Assembly (NCBI RefSeq): GCF_000300875.1
Contig: NZ_AMSG01000004.1
Location: 62,001 to 126,000 of the forward strand
Reading direction: 5' to 3'
Source: Galbibacter marinus
GTDB lineage: Bacteria > Bacteroidota > Bacteroidia > Flavobacteriales > Flavobacteriaceae
Length of the DNA: 64,000 nucleotides
Below the pieces are notes generated by a model. It was given only the letters and a program-made list of their open reading frames with translations. It did no database searches and was not told the origin of the DNA. Positions 1 through 8,556 of this stretch are shown here, piece by piece (position 1 is the first letter of the stretch; each line of letters starts with the position of its first letter). Position numbers and translations under genes: made by a program.

Positions 1-667
1 TATTTATCCAGATACTACGGTTTGGATAAAGGATTTTGCATACTCTTATAATGAACCCATGCACAACGATTACTTTTGGAGTGAAGCTTATAGCGATTAC
101 CCAGTGGTTGGTGTGACTTGGAAACAAGCCAAAGCATTTTGTGCTTGGAGAACTAAATACAAGAACGATTATCAAAAAGAAAATGGCAAGCAATTTGTCA
201 ATCATTTTAGATTACCTACCGAGGCAGAATGGGAATATGCTGCTAGAGGTGGTATCCAATCTGGGACGTACCCCTGGGGAGGACCATATATATTGAATGA
301 CCGTGGCTGTTTTATGGCTAACTTTAAGCCATTAAGAGGAGATTACGCAGCTGACCAAGCACTGTACACAGTGGAGGCAAAGTCGTATGATCCAAATGAC
401 TACAATCTTTACAATATGGCAGGTAATGTTTCTGAATGGACAAATTCTTCATACGACCCCAATTCGTACGAATATGTTTCCACAATGAACCCTAATACTT
501 ATGATGGCGAAAACAAACGTAAAGTTATTAGAGGAGGTTCATGGAAGGATGTAGCTTACTTTTTACAGGTTAGTACTAGAGATTATGAGTACCAAGACTC
601 TGCGAGAAGTTACATCGGCTTTAGAACGGTACAAGACTATATGGGTACAGAGTCCACCGTTAATTAA
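1..667 (+). CDS. gldK: Gliding motility lipoprotein GldK, C-terminal part (5' end outside window)
   Basis: This is the end of a GldK protein. The reading frame is open from base 2, so the gene starts before the window and only about 221 C-terminal residues are visible. They form most of an FGE-sulfatase (formylglycine-generating-enzyme-like) fold, with the family signatures RLPTEAEWEYAARGG, NMAGNVSEWT, VIRGGSW and the terminal IGFRT. In Flavobacteriaceae GldK is an outer-membrane-associated lipoprotein that forms a ring with GldN as part of the type IX secretion/gliding machine. The gene is followed by gldL, gldM and gldN in the usual order, which supports the name. Catalytic activity is not expected of GldK. 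Confidence 0.93.
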   Translation, partial: IYPDTTVWIKDFAYSYNEPMHNDYFWSEAYSDYPVVGVTWKQAKAFCAWRTKYKNDYQKENGKQFVNHFRLPTEAEWEYAARGGIQSGTYPWGGPYILNDRGCFMANFKPLRGDYAADQALYTVEAKSYDPNDYNLYNMAGNVSEWTNSSYDPNSYEYVSTMNPNTYDGENKRKVIRGGSWKDVAYFLQVSTRDYEYQDSARSYIGFRTVQDYMGTESTVN

Positions 668-720
668 GAATCCAAATACTACTTGTTTAATAACGTAACT
701 TAACTTAAAAATTATTTACT

Positions 721-1383
721 ATGGCACAATCGAAATCATCTAAGAAATTGTTTACCATGGCCTACGGGCTAGGAGCATCTATTGTAATTTTAGGTGCATT
801 GTTTAAACTTACTCACTGGGAATTTGGTCCTTTAAACGGAACCGTCCTATTGGCAGTGGGGTTAATTGCAGAGGCAATTATATTTGCTATTTCTGCATTT
901 GAGCCTGTTGATGAAGATTTAGACTGGACACTTGTATATCCAGAACTTGCTACAGGGGCTGCAATTGGAGCTTCTCGTAAAAACCAAGCTTTGGAGATTA
1001 AAGAAGCTGAAGGACAGCTTTCAAAAAAACTAGACGATATGTTGAAGGAGGCTAAAATTGATTCTTCTTTAATGGCTAGTCTTGGTGATAGCATCCGAAA
1101 CTTCGAAGGCGCTGCAAAAGGAATTGCTCCTACCGCTGAAGCCTTGACTTCAACTAAAAAATACAGTGAAGAACTTTCTCTAGCTGCAGCTCAAATGGAG
1201 TCGCTTAACAGCCTCTATAAAGTGCAATTAGATAGCGCTAATAGACAAGCGGCGATTCAAGAAGAAGTTGCATCTAATGCTGGTAGATTAAAAGACGAAA
1301 TGCGTTCCCTTACTTCAAACCTGAGCTCGTTGAACTCGGTGTATGGTGGAATGTTAACTGCTATGAATAAAACGGCTAATTAA
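721..1383 (+). CDS. gldL: Gliding motility / T9SS inner-membrane motor protein GldL
   Basis: A 220-residue protein with two N-terminal transmembrane helices (about residues 12-30 and 40-60), then a cytoplasmic, Ala/Ser/Leu-rich region likely to be helical. The second helix carries a buried glutamate (E51), with a second acidic residue at its end (E61). Glutamates at matching places in GldL are known to be needed for proton-driven motor function. GldL forms the inner-membrane proton channel with the GldM shaft. The start follows gldK by 53 bp and precedes gldM by 53 bp in one operon. Confidence 0.95.
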   Translation: MAQSKSSKKLFTMAYGLGASIVILGALFKLTHWEFGPLNGTVLLAVGLIAEAIIFAISAFEPVDEDLDWTLVYPELATGAAIGASRKNQALEIKEAEGQLSKKLDDMLKEAKIDSSLMASLGDSIRNFEGAAKGIAPTAEALTSTKKYSEELSLAAAQMESLNSLYKVQLDSANRQAAIQEEVASNAGRLKDEMRSLTSNLSSLNSVYGGMLTAMNKTAN

Positions 1384-1436
1384 TTTAGCGTGTTTTGTTT
1401 AAAGTTTATTTGAGAATCATAAAAACTGATTAAATC

Positions 1437-3038
1437 ATGGCAGGAGGAAAATTATCACCACGTCAGAAGATGATTAACCTGATGTATCTGGTTTTCATCG
1501 CAATGTTGGCGTTGAATATGAGTAAAGAAGTCTTATCGGCTTTCGGTCTACTGAACGAAAAGCTGACAAACTTCAATGAAAAAGCAACAGAGAGAAACTT
1601 GGCTGCTTTTAACGATTTGAAATTAAAATCCACGGAGCAACCTGAAAAATACGAAGCCCTATTTAACAATGTTGAAAAGGTGAGGGAATCTTCAGTGAAT
1701 TTCAATAGTTACCTAGACAGCCTAAAATCTGCAATGGTTGCTGAGATTGACCCTGAAGAGCGTTCGGATTACGAGGTTATGGATAAGTCGGCATTTCTTG
1801 ATCAGGCCTTTTTTGGAGGTGGTATTTATACCGCTGAGGGTCAAAAGTTTGTCGATTACATCGACGAATTTAGAAATACCACCATTAGCACCATAAACCA
1901 AATCCCTGATTCACTAATGAGAGTTGATCGAAAAGAATCCTTAGTGTCTTCTATTGAAGCGAGATTCAATACCGGGGATGAAAATGGTAAGGTGCTCAAT
2001 AGAGACAACAGACCAGTTAACTGGTTGAACTACCATTACGAAGGGTTTCCATTAGTGGCCTCCCTTACCAAAGTAACCTTATTGCAATCTGATATTAAAT
2101 CAACTCAAGATGAGATTCTAAAGGCAATGTTACAAGGGCAAATGGCATCGGATCTTTCAATGACAAATTATACTACCTTATTAGAGCAACCAAAAAGCGC
2201 TTATTATCAGGGTGAAAAATTTGATGGTGCTATTGTCCTAGGTAGAAAAGATGCTACTACACGTCCAAATGAAGTGAACTTAACTTTAGATGGAAGAGAA
2301 TTAGTGGAAAACGAAGATTTTGTAATTGAAGATGGAAGGGTGAAGCTAACGGTAAATGCTGGGAGTGCGGGAGATCACACTATCGAGGGTAATCTTATCT
2401 TTAAGCAAGATGGTGAGGATATCGAAGTTCCAGTTTTACAGAAGTTCGCTACCATTACAAAACCCAACGCTGCTGTTATTTCTGCAGATAAGATGAATGT
2501 GGTTTACCGCGGTGTTTCCAATCCAATAACTATTTCAATTCCTGGTATTCCTGATAATAAGGTTTCTGCTTCTGCAGCTGGATTGCAAAAAGTTTCTGGA
2601 AGTAAATACGCTATGAATCCAGGTACAGGTAGAACCGTGACTATTTCTGCAAGTGGAACTTTGCCAGATGGACAACGTGTTTCTTCTTCTTCAGAATTTA
2701 GAATTAAAGATATTCCTAGACCTTCCGGTACGGTTCGTGGTGAATATGGTGAGATCAAGATGCCTAGAACTAATCTTGAGATCTCGACCGTTGGGGCGAT
2801 GCTTGAGGACTTTGACTTTGACTTGAATCTTGCCATTAGCGGATTTAAATTTAAAGTTCCTGGGCAGCCGACTGTTGAGGTTCGTGGGAATAAATTAAAT
2901 GACAGAGCAAAATCTGCACTGCGTAGAGCGGGTAGAGGAGAATCTGTTCAGATTTTTGACATCGAAGCTTATATTACTAATAACAGGTCATACAAATTGA
3001 AAAAGGTATCACCAGTTGTAATTGAGCTAACAAATTAA
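1437..3038 (+). CDS. gldM: Gliding motility / T9SS motor shaft protein GldM
   Basis: A 533-residue GldM. It has a short cytoplasmic tip, one transmembrane helix at about residues 13-35 (motif MINLMYLVFIAMLALNMS), and a long periplasmic part of helical and beta-rich domains, including a conserved C-terminal domain. GldM spans the periplasm, couples the GldL proton channel to the outer-membrane GldK/GldN ring and powers T9SS and gliding. Length and order match the family. The start lies directly at the MAGGKLSPRQKMIN N-terminus typical of flavobacterial GldM. Confidence 0.95.
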   Translation: MAGGKLSPRQKMINLMYLVFIAMLALNMSKEVLSAFGLLNEKLTNFNEKATERNLAAFNDLKLKSTEQPEKYEALFNNVEKVRESSVNFNSYLDSLKSAMVAEIDPEERSDYEVMDKSAFLDQAFFGGGIYTAEGQKFVDYIDEFRNTTISTINQIPDSLMRVDRKESLVSSIEARFNTGDENGKVLNRDNRPVNWLNYHYEGFPLVASLTKVTLLQSDIKSTQDEILKAMLQGQMASDLSMTNYTTLLEQPKSAYYQGEKFDGAIVLGRKDATTRPNEVNLTLDGRELVENEDFVIEDGRVKLTVNAGSAGDHTIEGNLIFKQDGEDIEVPVLQKFATITKPNAAVISADKMNVVYRGVSNPITISIPGIPDNKVSASAAGLQKVSGSKYAMNPGTGRTVTISASGTLPDGQRVSSSSEFRIKDIPRPSGTVRGEYGEIKMPRTNLEISTVGAMLEDFDFDLNLAISGFKFKVPGQPTVEVRGNKLNDRAKSALRRAGRGESVQIFDIEAYITNNRSYKLKKVSPVVIELTN

Positions 3039-3053
3039 TAAATCATTAGCGAC

Positions 3054-3947
3054 ATGAATTGGAAAGGTATTTTAGTATTAACAATTACCGCCACGCTTTT
3101 TTCCACCGCTGGCTTTTCGCAGGCCAATTTGCTCAATGCGAAAACTCCAGAGGAAGTAGGGAAGAAGACCGAGGCGCAAATCGAGGCAGACAACGATGAG
3201 CCATTACCTTATGGTTATGTTGATGACCGTGATATTCTTTGGTCAAAGACCGTTTGGGAGCGCATCGATTTGGATGAACGAATTAATTTTCCATTTTACT
3301 ATCCCATAGATACTATTGGGATAGGTCAGGCGCGTAGATCGCTGTATCACGTGCTGGTTAGTAATATTAAAAACGGGAATATTGATGAAGTTTATGTGGA
3401 TTCATACTTCACTGAAAAAAGAAAGTTTAGTGATCTTGAGGCCACTCTTCAAAAGGTAGATACTACAGATCTGGGTTATGAGCAATTAAATGCTGGTGAG
3501 CAGGTTTCTGCGGAGTACATCAATAGAAGGAATTTGACTGCTGCTGATATTCAGGAGTACAGAATTAAAGGGGTTTGGTATTTCGACAAAAGACAAGGTG
3601 AACTTAAATACCGTCTATTGGGAATTGCGCCAGTGGCTCCAGATGTAAACTTTATCGATAGTGAGCAATCCGACCTTGTTGAATTGTTCTGGGTTTGGTT
3701 CCCAAGTGCAAGAGAAATTCTACATGAAGCCAAAGCCTTTAATGATCATAATTCGTCAAGGCCTATTTCCTTCGATCAGCTATTAAATGCTCGTCGTTTT
3801 GATGCTGTTATTTATAAGGAAGAAAACGTACAGGGTGACAGAGCGATTAAGGAATACATTCCTGATAATGCTATGTTCCAATTGTTAGAAGCTCAACGTA
3901 TAAAAGAAAATATCCGTAATAAAGAACAGGATATGTGGAGCTACTAA
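3054..3947 (+). CDS. gldN: Gliding motility / T9SS protein GldN
   Basis: A 297-residue GldN with a cleavable signal peptide (hydrophobic residues 5-20, cleavage likely after GFSQA). The mature part holds the GldN hallmarks: the VDDRDILWSKTVWERIDL block, the FPFYYP segment and the DKRQGELKYRLLGIAPVAPD stretch. It sits at the periplasmic face of the outer membrane with GldK. It is the last gene of the gldKLMN operon, 15 bp after gldM, and is followed by a strong hairpin. No gldO paralogue is seen behind it. Confidence 0.95.
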   Translation: MNWKGILVLTITATLFSTAGFSQANLLNAKTPEEVGKKTEAQIEADNDEPLPYGYVDDRDILWSKTVWERIDLDERINFPFYYPIDTIGIGQARRSLYHVLVSNIKNGNIDEVYVDSYFTEKRKFSDLEATLQKVDTTDLGYEQLNAGEQVSAEYINRRNLTAADIQEYRIKGVWYFDKRQGELKYRLLGIAPVAPDVNFIDSEQSDLVELFWVWFPSAREILHEAKAFNDHNSSRPISFDQLLNARRFDAVIYKEENVQGDRAIKEYIPDNAMFQLLEAQRIKENIRNKEQDMWSY

Positions 3948-3992
3948 GGGTTGTACAAATTCCAATTCAAAACATTGCGCTAAAATAATTAT

Positions 3993-4014
3993 AACCACGT
4001 CCTCGGACGTGGTT
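3993..4014 (+). terminator. Hairpin terminator of the gldKLMN operon
   Basis: A 10-bp perfect inverted repeat, AACCACGTCC at 3993-4002 and GGACGTGGTT at 4005-4014, is followed by a T-rich stretch. The innermost pairs must open because only two bases separate the arms. It lies 45 bp after the gldN stop, so it probably ends gldKLMN transcription. Confidence 0.65.
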
Positions 4015-4043
4015 TGTATTTTGTAAAGTTTTAAATTTGCAAA

Positions 4044-5105
4044 ATGATAGATTTTATAGTTGTTGGTTCTGGACTTGGAGGTATCGCCTTCTGTGAACAA
4101 TTGGTGAGTAATAATCAATCCTTTATGGTGTTTGATGATAATTCTCAGCAGTCTTCGAATATTGCTGCTGGGATGTATAATCCCGTTATCTTTAAACGGT
4201 ATACCTCGGTTTGGAAGGCGCAAGAACAACTTGATATGCTTCATCCATTTTACCGCACCCTGGAAGATAAGTTGTTAGTTAAACTCGATTACCCTCAATC
4301 CATCTACAGACGTTTCTTTTCTGTAGAGGAGCAAAACTCTTGGTTCGAGGCTGCAGATAAGCCTTATCTACAGCCTTTTCTCTCTACGACCTTGGTCAAG
4401 GATAGTATCGAAGGAATCGTGTCGGATTTCGGCTATGGTGAAGTTAAGCAGGGCGGTTGGATTCATACCAATCTACTACAACAGCGATATTTAAATTATC
4501 TTGGTGCTTCTGGGAAATTGAAAGAAGAACGTTTTGATTATTCTCAGCTTAGTATTGGAGAAGATATGGTGGAGTATAAAGGGCTGCAGGCTAGGTATAT
4601 TGTCTTTTGTGAAGGCTTTGGGTTGCATTCCAATCCATTTTTTAATTATTTGCCATTAGTTGGGACAAAGGGCGAGGTTCTTGAAGTTGAAATTCCAGGT
4701 TTAGAAATCGACATGATTATTAAAGCAGCGGTATTTTTGCTGCCACTTGGTGAGCAAAAGTATAAGGTAGGAGCTACCTATAAGTGGAAGGATAAAACCA
4801 ATGTGCCTACCGAGGCATCAAGAATTGAATTGGAACAAAAATTAAGCTCCTTTTTAAAGCGCCCCTATAAGGTTCTCAAACATCTTGCGGGTGTACGTCC
4901 TACTGTAACGGATCGACATCCACTAATAGGTAAACATCCAGAACACAATAGGCTCTTTTTATTAAATGGATTAGGAAGTAGGGGAGTGATGTTAGCCCCT
5001 TATCTATCCATGTTGCTATATGATTATATCACCCAAGAAATACCGCTTGATCGTGAAATTGATATAGAACGGTTCCTTAAGAAGTTTAAGCTTCGCTCTT
5101 GTTAG
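4044..5105 (+). CDS. FAD-dependent oxidoreductase (DAO family)
   Basis: A 353-residue flavoprotein of the D-amino-acid-oxidase/glycine-oxidase fold. The FAD-binding Rossmann motif GSGLGG lies at residues 8-13. The C-terminal half has the typical GVRPTVTDRHPLIG stretch and the FAD-contacting LNGLGSRGVMLAP motif. The substrate cannot be told from sequence, so no symbol is given. A TAnnTTTG box at 4032-4039 ends only 4 bases before the ATG, which would give a leaderless or nearly leaderless transcript. The N-terminal FAD motif fixes this ATG as the start. The last 20 bp overlap the convergent DUF983 gene. Confidence 0.88.
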   Translation: MIDFIVVGSGLGGIAFCEQLVSNNQSFMVFDDNSQQSSNIAAGMYNPVIFKRYTSVWKAQEQLDMLHPFYRTLEDKLLVKLDYPQSIYRRFFSVEEQNSWFEAADKPYLQPFLSTTLVKDSIEGIVSDFGYGEVKQGGWIHTNLLQQRYLNYLGASGKLKEERFDYSQLSIGEDMVEYKGLQARYIVFCEGFGLHSNPFFNYLPLVGTKGEVLEVEIPGLEIDMIIKAAVFLLPLGEQKYKVGATYKWKDKTNVPTEASRIELEQKLSSFLKRPYKVLKHLAGVRPTVTDRHPLIGKHPEHNRLFLLNGLGSRGVMLAPYLSMLLYDYITQEIPLDREIDIERFLKKFKLRSC

Positions 5106-5484
5106 TGGCCGATGGATTGTATTTTACAAACAGGTTAATCCATATATTTCTGGATACCCTCATGATAACGGGCATAAAAGCAACTAACGTTCCGATAATA
5201 GCATAAAAGGAGGTTTTTAAGGTGGTACCAATAAATAAATAAGAGATCACGAATGCTGCTACAGCAAATGCAATTCCAACACCATAACTTACATACATAG
5301 CTCCATAAAAGAAAGAAGGTTCTATTTGAAATTTGAATCCGCATGCCGAACAATGTTCGTGCATTTTTAAAGTTTCAGAGGGATTATACGCATTCTTAGT
5401 CCTATACATCTTCCCTTCATTACATTTTGGACAAGTTCCTGTTAAAATGCTGTATATTTTGCTTCCTTTTTTTAACATTTGCAA
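5086..5484 (-). CDS. DUF983 family membrane protein
   Basis: A 132-residue protein with two CxxC pairs near the N-terminus (CPKC and CSAC, a likely zinc ribbon) followed by two transmembrane helices at about residues 65-85 and 90-112. This is the DUF983 architecture. Translation could start at the first Met or at Met3 (MLKKGSK). Function is unknown for the family. Its 3' end overlaps the 3' end of the convergent FAD oxidoreductase by 20 bp, both frames being used in full. Confidence 0.85.
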   Translation of the reverse strand: MQMLKKGSKIYSILTGTCPKCNEGKMYRTKNAYNPSETLKMHEHCSACGFKFQIEPSFFYGAMYVSYGVGIAFAVAAFVISYLFIGTTLKTSFYAIIGTLVAFMPVIMRVSRNIWINLFVKYNPSATNKSEA

Positions 5485-5542
5485 AAATTTTTTACAAAGA
5501 TACTATTTTAGGTGTTATTTGTAAAGTTTTAAATTCATTACT

Positions 5543-7465
5543 ATGCTTAACATTCATCAGCTTTCAGTTTCCTTTGGTGGAGAATATTTGTTTGAAGATA
5601 TTTCATTTCGGTTAAACCCTGGAGACCGAGTTGGACTTATCGGAAAAAACGGTGCGGGGAAATCCACTATGCTTAAAATGCTGGCCAAAGAAATGCAGCC
5701 TGATGGAGGTGTGATTTCTTCAGATAAAAATATTCGGATTGGATTTTTAAAGCAAGATATTGACTTCGTTTTAGGAAATACAGTTCTTCAGGAAGCTTAT
5801 CAGGCTTTCCAAGAAATCATTTCATTGGAATTGCAGTTGGATTCCATTAATACCCAACTCGCTGAGCGAACGGACTATGAGAGTGAATCTTACAGTCAAT
5901 TGATTGTGGATCTGAGCGATTTGACTCATCGATATGAGATTTTAGGGGGGTACAATTATCAAGGGAAGACAGAACGTATTCTACAGGGTCTTGGTTTTAA
6001 GCGTTCCGATTTTGACAAGCTAACAGACACCTTCTCTGGAGGATGGAGAATGCGTATTGAGCTCGCTAAGTTATTACTTCAGGATAATGATGTGCTGTTG
6101 CTCGATGAGCCGACCAATCACTTGGATATTGAATCGATCATTTGGTTAGAAGAATTTCTGAAATCTTATTCTGGAGCTGTTGTAATCGTTTCTCACGATA
6201 AGATGTTTTTGGACAACGTGACCAATAGAACTATTGAGATTTCTCTAGGTAGAGCATATGACTATAACAAACCTTATTCTCAGTATTTGGAATTACGAGC
6301 TGAAATCAGAGCGCTACAACTAAACGCACAAAAGAATCAGGAAAAGCAAATACAACAAACCGAGAAGCTGATTGAAAAATTTAGAGCCAAAGCCTCAAAG
6401 GCTTCTATGGCACAATCCCTGATCAAGAAATTAGACAAGGTTGATCGAATTGAGGTCGATGATGAAGATACTGCGGTGATGAACGTGCGGTTCCCTGTTT
6501 CTGTAAATCCAGGGAGAGTTGTGATTGAGGCTGAGAATGTTGCTAAGAGTTACGGAAAAAAGGAGATCCTTAAAGATATTGACCTGTCAGTAGAACGCAG
6601 TTCTAAAATTGCTTTTGTTGGTCAAAACGGTCAGGGTAAAACTACTTTGGCAAAGATCATTGTAGGTGAGTTGGATTATAAGGGACACTTAAAGTTGGGA
6701 CATAATGTTCAACTTGGGTATTTCGCGCAAAACCAGGCAGAGTATCTCGATGGTGAAAAGACCATATTAGATACCATGTTGGATGAGGCTACTGATTCCA
6801 ACAGGGTAAAGGTTAGAGATATGCTAGGTTCCTTCCTCTTTAGAGGCGATCAGGTGGATAAGAAGGTAAAGGTTTTATCAGGAGGGGAGCGAAACCGTTT
6901 AGCGCTCTGTAAGATGCTTCTACATCCTTTTAACGTCCTTGTGATGGATGAGCCTACGAATCACTTGGATATTAAATCTAAAAATGTCTTAAAGGAAGCG
7001 CTTAAGAACTTTGAAGGGACGTTGATCTTAGTTTCTCACGATAGGGATTTTCTGCAAGGGCTCACTGACAGGGTATATGAATTTAGAGATGGTAAGCTAA
7101 AGGAATATTTAGGTGATATTGATTTTTATCTTGAAGAGCGTAAAGCCGATGACTTTAGAGCAATCGAAAAAAAGTCAGAGGTCAATGAAAAAACTGTAGT
7201 TGAAAAAAAGCCACAAAAACAATTGAGCTTCGAGGAGCAAAAAGAGCTCAAAGGACTGAAGAATAAAATAAGCAAAATTGAAAGTGAAATATCAACTCTT
7301 GAGATGGAGCTTGCGTCATTGGAAAAAGAACTGGCTAAAAGCCATTCGGAATTGGATTCCGAATCAGAATTTTTTGAGAAGTATAACCGTAAAAAACAGC
7401 ATTTAGAAAAGCAAACAGAACTGTGGTATGAATTAACTGAAGATCTACAAAACAAGACAAACTAA
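5543..7465 (+). CDS. ABC-F family ATP-binding protein (ribosome-associated type)
   Basis: A 640-residue tandem ATPase without transmembrane segments. Each half has a Walker A (GKNGAGKST near residue 36, GQNGQGKTT near 360), an ABC signature (SGGWRMR, SGGERNR) and a Walker B with LLDEPTNHLD or VMDEPTNHLD. A charged linker joins the halves, and the last 100 residues are a Lys/Glu-rich coiled coil like the Uup/YdiF C-terminal domain. ABC-F proteins act on the ribosome; which subfamily this is cannot be settled from sequence alone. An 18-bp string just before the ATG is repeated before the FAD oxidoreductase gene. Confidence 0.92.
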   Translation: MLNIHQLSVSFGGEYLFEDISFRLNPGDRVGLIGKNGAGKSTMLKMLAKEMQPDGGVISSDKNIRIGFLKQDIDFVLGNTVLQEAYQAFQEIISLELQLDSINTQLAERTDYESESYSQLIVDLSDLTHRYEILGGYNYQGKTERILQGLGFKRSDFDKLTDTFSGGWRMRIELAKLLLQDNDVLLLDEPTNHLDIESIIWLEEFLKSYSGAVVIVSHDKMFLDNVTNRTIEISLGRAYDYNKPYSQYLELRAEIRALQLNAQKNQEKQIQQTEKLIEKFRAKASKASMAQSLIKKLDKVDRIEVDDEDTAVMNVRFPVSVNPGRVVIEAENVAKSYGKKEILKDIDLSVERSSKIAFVGQNGQGKTTLAKIIVGELDYKGHLKLGHNVQLGYFAQNQAEYLDGEKTILDTMLDEATDSNRVKVRDMLGSFLFRGDQVDKKVKVLSGGERNRLALCKMLLHPFNVLVMDEPTNHLDIKSKNVLKEALKNFEGTLILVSHDRDFLQGLTDRVYEFRDGKLKEYLGDIDFYLEERKADDFRAIEKKSEVNEKTVVEKKPQKQLSFEEQKELKGLKNKISKIESEISTLEMELASLEKELAKSHSELDSESEFFEKYNRKKQHLEKQTELWYELTEDLQNKTN

Positions 7466-7518
7466 GCATTTGGTCGAATAAATAGGTATTTGATGGATGA
7501 TTTTAAGAAATAAGAACC

Positions 7519-7526
7519 TATATTTG
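7519..7526 (+). promoter_or_regulatory. Bacteroidota -7 promoter box without a downstream gene
   Basis: TATATTTG matches TAnnTTTG exactly. It points into a gap that holds no reading frame on this strand, only two hairpins. A short untranslated transcript is one explanation; a chance match in AT-rich sequence is the other. Confidence 0.35.
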
Positions 7527-7529
7527 TGT

Positions 7530-7632
7530 AACTGGAATAAGTAAATTTTGAATTCCACATCAAAATTGTCTCGAATTTTAGTTAGTTTGTTTGATTGAAT
7601 TAGAGAGTGCCTTTTGAGGCACTCTTTGTGAT
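7530..7632 (+). ncRNA. Candidate small RNA between the ABC-F gene and the S24 repressor gene
   Basis: A possible transcript of about 100 nt would start a few bases after the -7 box at 7519-7526. It would contain two hairpins: an 8-bp stem (AATTTTGA at 7544-7551 with TCAAAATT at 7560-7567), and a 9-bp stem with a TTTG loop (AGAGTGCCT at 7604-7612 with AGGCACTCT at 7617-7625) followed by a weak T-rich tail. No open frame of useful size is present. I do not recognise a known RNA family. The second hairpin could equally be the terminator of the ABC-F gene. Confidence 0.25.
7604..7632 (+). terminator. Hairpin after the ABC-F gene
   Basis: A 9-bp GC-containing stem (7604-7612 with 7617-7625), a 4-base loop and a modest T-rich tail lie 139 bp past the ABC-F stop codon. 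It may end that gene's message or the candidate small RNA. Confidence 0.5.
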
Positions 7633-7653
7633 TTATGGACGCTGGTTTTATAA

Positions 7654-7681
7654 ATTTATCACCCCTTTCTAAGTGATAAAT
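7654..7681 (-). terminator. Possible terminator of the S24 repressor gene
   Basis: A 9-bp inverted repeat, ATTTATCAC at 7654-7662 and GTGATAAAT at 7673-7681, has a 10-base loop and is followed on the minus strand by a T/A-rich run. It lies 36 bp beyond the stop of the minus-strand repressor gene. Confidence 0.4.
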
Positions 7682-7716
7682 CTTCTGATAACAAGGTAGT
7701 TTAGGTAAGTTATAAC

Positions 7717-8490
7717 CTACTTCTTTAGTTGATTAATCTCATTTTTTAGAGCAGCTATAGATTGTTGTATTTGTCCTAAAGTTGCATTTTCTGAGTTGTT
7801 GTCAATTTCAAAACTCAACTTGCTATGTACTTCCCATATTTCTTGAATTAAATGAGTGTCGATGGTAAGAGGGGGATATTCTGGATTTAATGAAATTAGG
7901 GATAGCTTATCCTTCTCCATATGTTTTTGTACCTTTTTCACAAGAACGCTATCCGACATCACCACTACACAAATGCTGTGGTTGGTCAAATAATCTAGTT
8001 GTTCTACAGCCTTCCCTAAAACCCATTCTTTTGGATGAAGACTTGGAAGCATACTATCTCCCTGGACTTGAAAACCTCTATATGTAGCATTTCTAAATTC
8101 TGGTAAGGGTATTTGAAACGCTGGTAGTGATTCATACCAATCTAAATCTTGAATATTGGAAGGGTAACCTGCTGCTGCTTTTACATTTACAAGGACCATG
8201 CTATCGTTGTTCTCAGTATCGACAGTTAGAACTTTGGGCGCAGTGTTTACTTTTAGCTCTAAGATCTTTTGTTCGCTCTTTCCAAATAGCCAAAGAGGGT
8301 TGATGTTGAATTGATCCATAAGTTCGACTACGATATTACCAGAAATTTTTGATTTGCCCCTTTCAATATCAGCAGTTGAATTTTTGATTCCCAGCAAGGA
8401 AGCAAAGCTCTGTTGGGTATGAGAATGAGACTCTCTTATTTCTTTAAATCGAATTATTTCAATGGGAAGTTCGTTTTTCATGCTGTTCAA
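7717..8490 (-). CDS. XRE-type repressor with S24 (LexA/CI-like) autoprotease domain
   Basis: A 257-residue two-domain regulator. Residues 8-70 form a helix-turn-helix domain of the XRE/Cro-CI type (TQQSFASLLGIKNSTADIERGKS). Residues 98-220 form a peptidase S24 domain. It has all the parts needed for self-cleavage: an Ala-Gly site in KAAAGYP (A107-G108), the serine in GDSML (S146) and the lysine in VLVKKV (K185). By analogy with LexA and phage CI, it should be inactivated by RecA-stimulated cleavage after DNA damage; this is inference. A start at Met4 is possible. It is divergent from a DNA-repair-type gene, and three identical palindromes lie in the shared region, so autoregulation and control of that gene are likely. 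Confidence 0.87.
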   Translation of the reverse strand: MNSMKNELPIEIIRFKEIRESHSHTQQSFASLLGIKNSTADIERGKSKISGNIVVELMDQFNINPLWLFGKSEQKILELKVNTAPKVLTVDTENNDSMVLVNVKAAAGYPSNIQDLDWYESLPAFQIPLPEFRNATYRGFQVQGDSMLPSLHPKEWVLGKAVEQLDYLTNHSICVVVMSDSVLVKKVQKHMEKDKLSLISLNPEYPPLTIDTHLIQEIWEVHSKLSFEIDNNSENATLGQIQQSIAALKNEINQLKK

Positions 8491-8525
8491 TTACAGTGAA
8501 TTCAAGGTAAATATAAAAATTTTTT

Positions 8526-8536
8526 GGAAACTTTCC
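8526..8536. promoter_or_regulatory. Operator 1, GGAAA-N-TTTCC palindrome
   Basis: GGAAACTTTCC is an 11-bp palindrome around a central base. It lies upstream of the -7 box at 8557 and 36 bp in front of the repressor start. It shares its arms with two further sites nearby. Probably bound by the S24 repressor. Confidence 0.6.
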
Positions 8537-8544
8537 TTTTTATT

Positions 8545-8555
8545 GGAAAATTTCC
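8545..8555. promoter_or_regulatory. Operator 2, GGAAA-N-TTTCC palindrome touching the -7 box
   Basis: GGAAAATTTCC, flanked by TT and A, has the same arms as operator 1, 19 bp away. It ends one base before the TATATTTG box of the DNA-repair gene, so a bound repressor would block RNA polymerase. Confidence 0.62.
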
Positions 8556-8556
8556 A

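Noticed and set aside
7717-8490. A CI-like repressor as a sign of a prophage
   Set aside because: No integrase, structural, replication or lysis genes lie near it, and the neighbours are chromosomal. A stand-alone damage-response regulator fits better.
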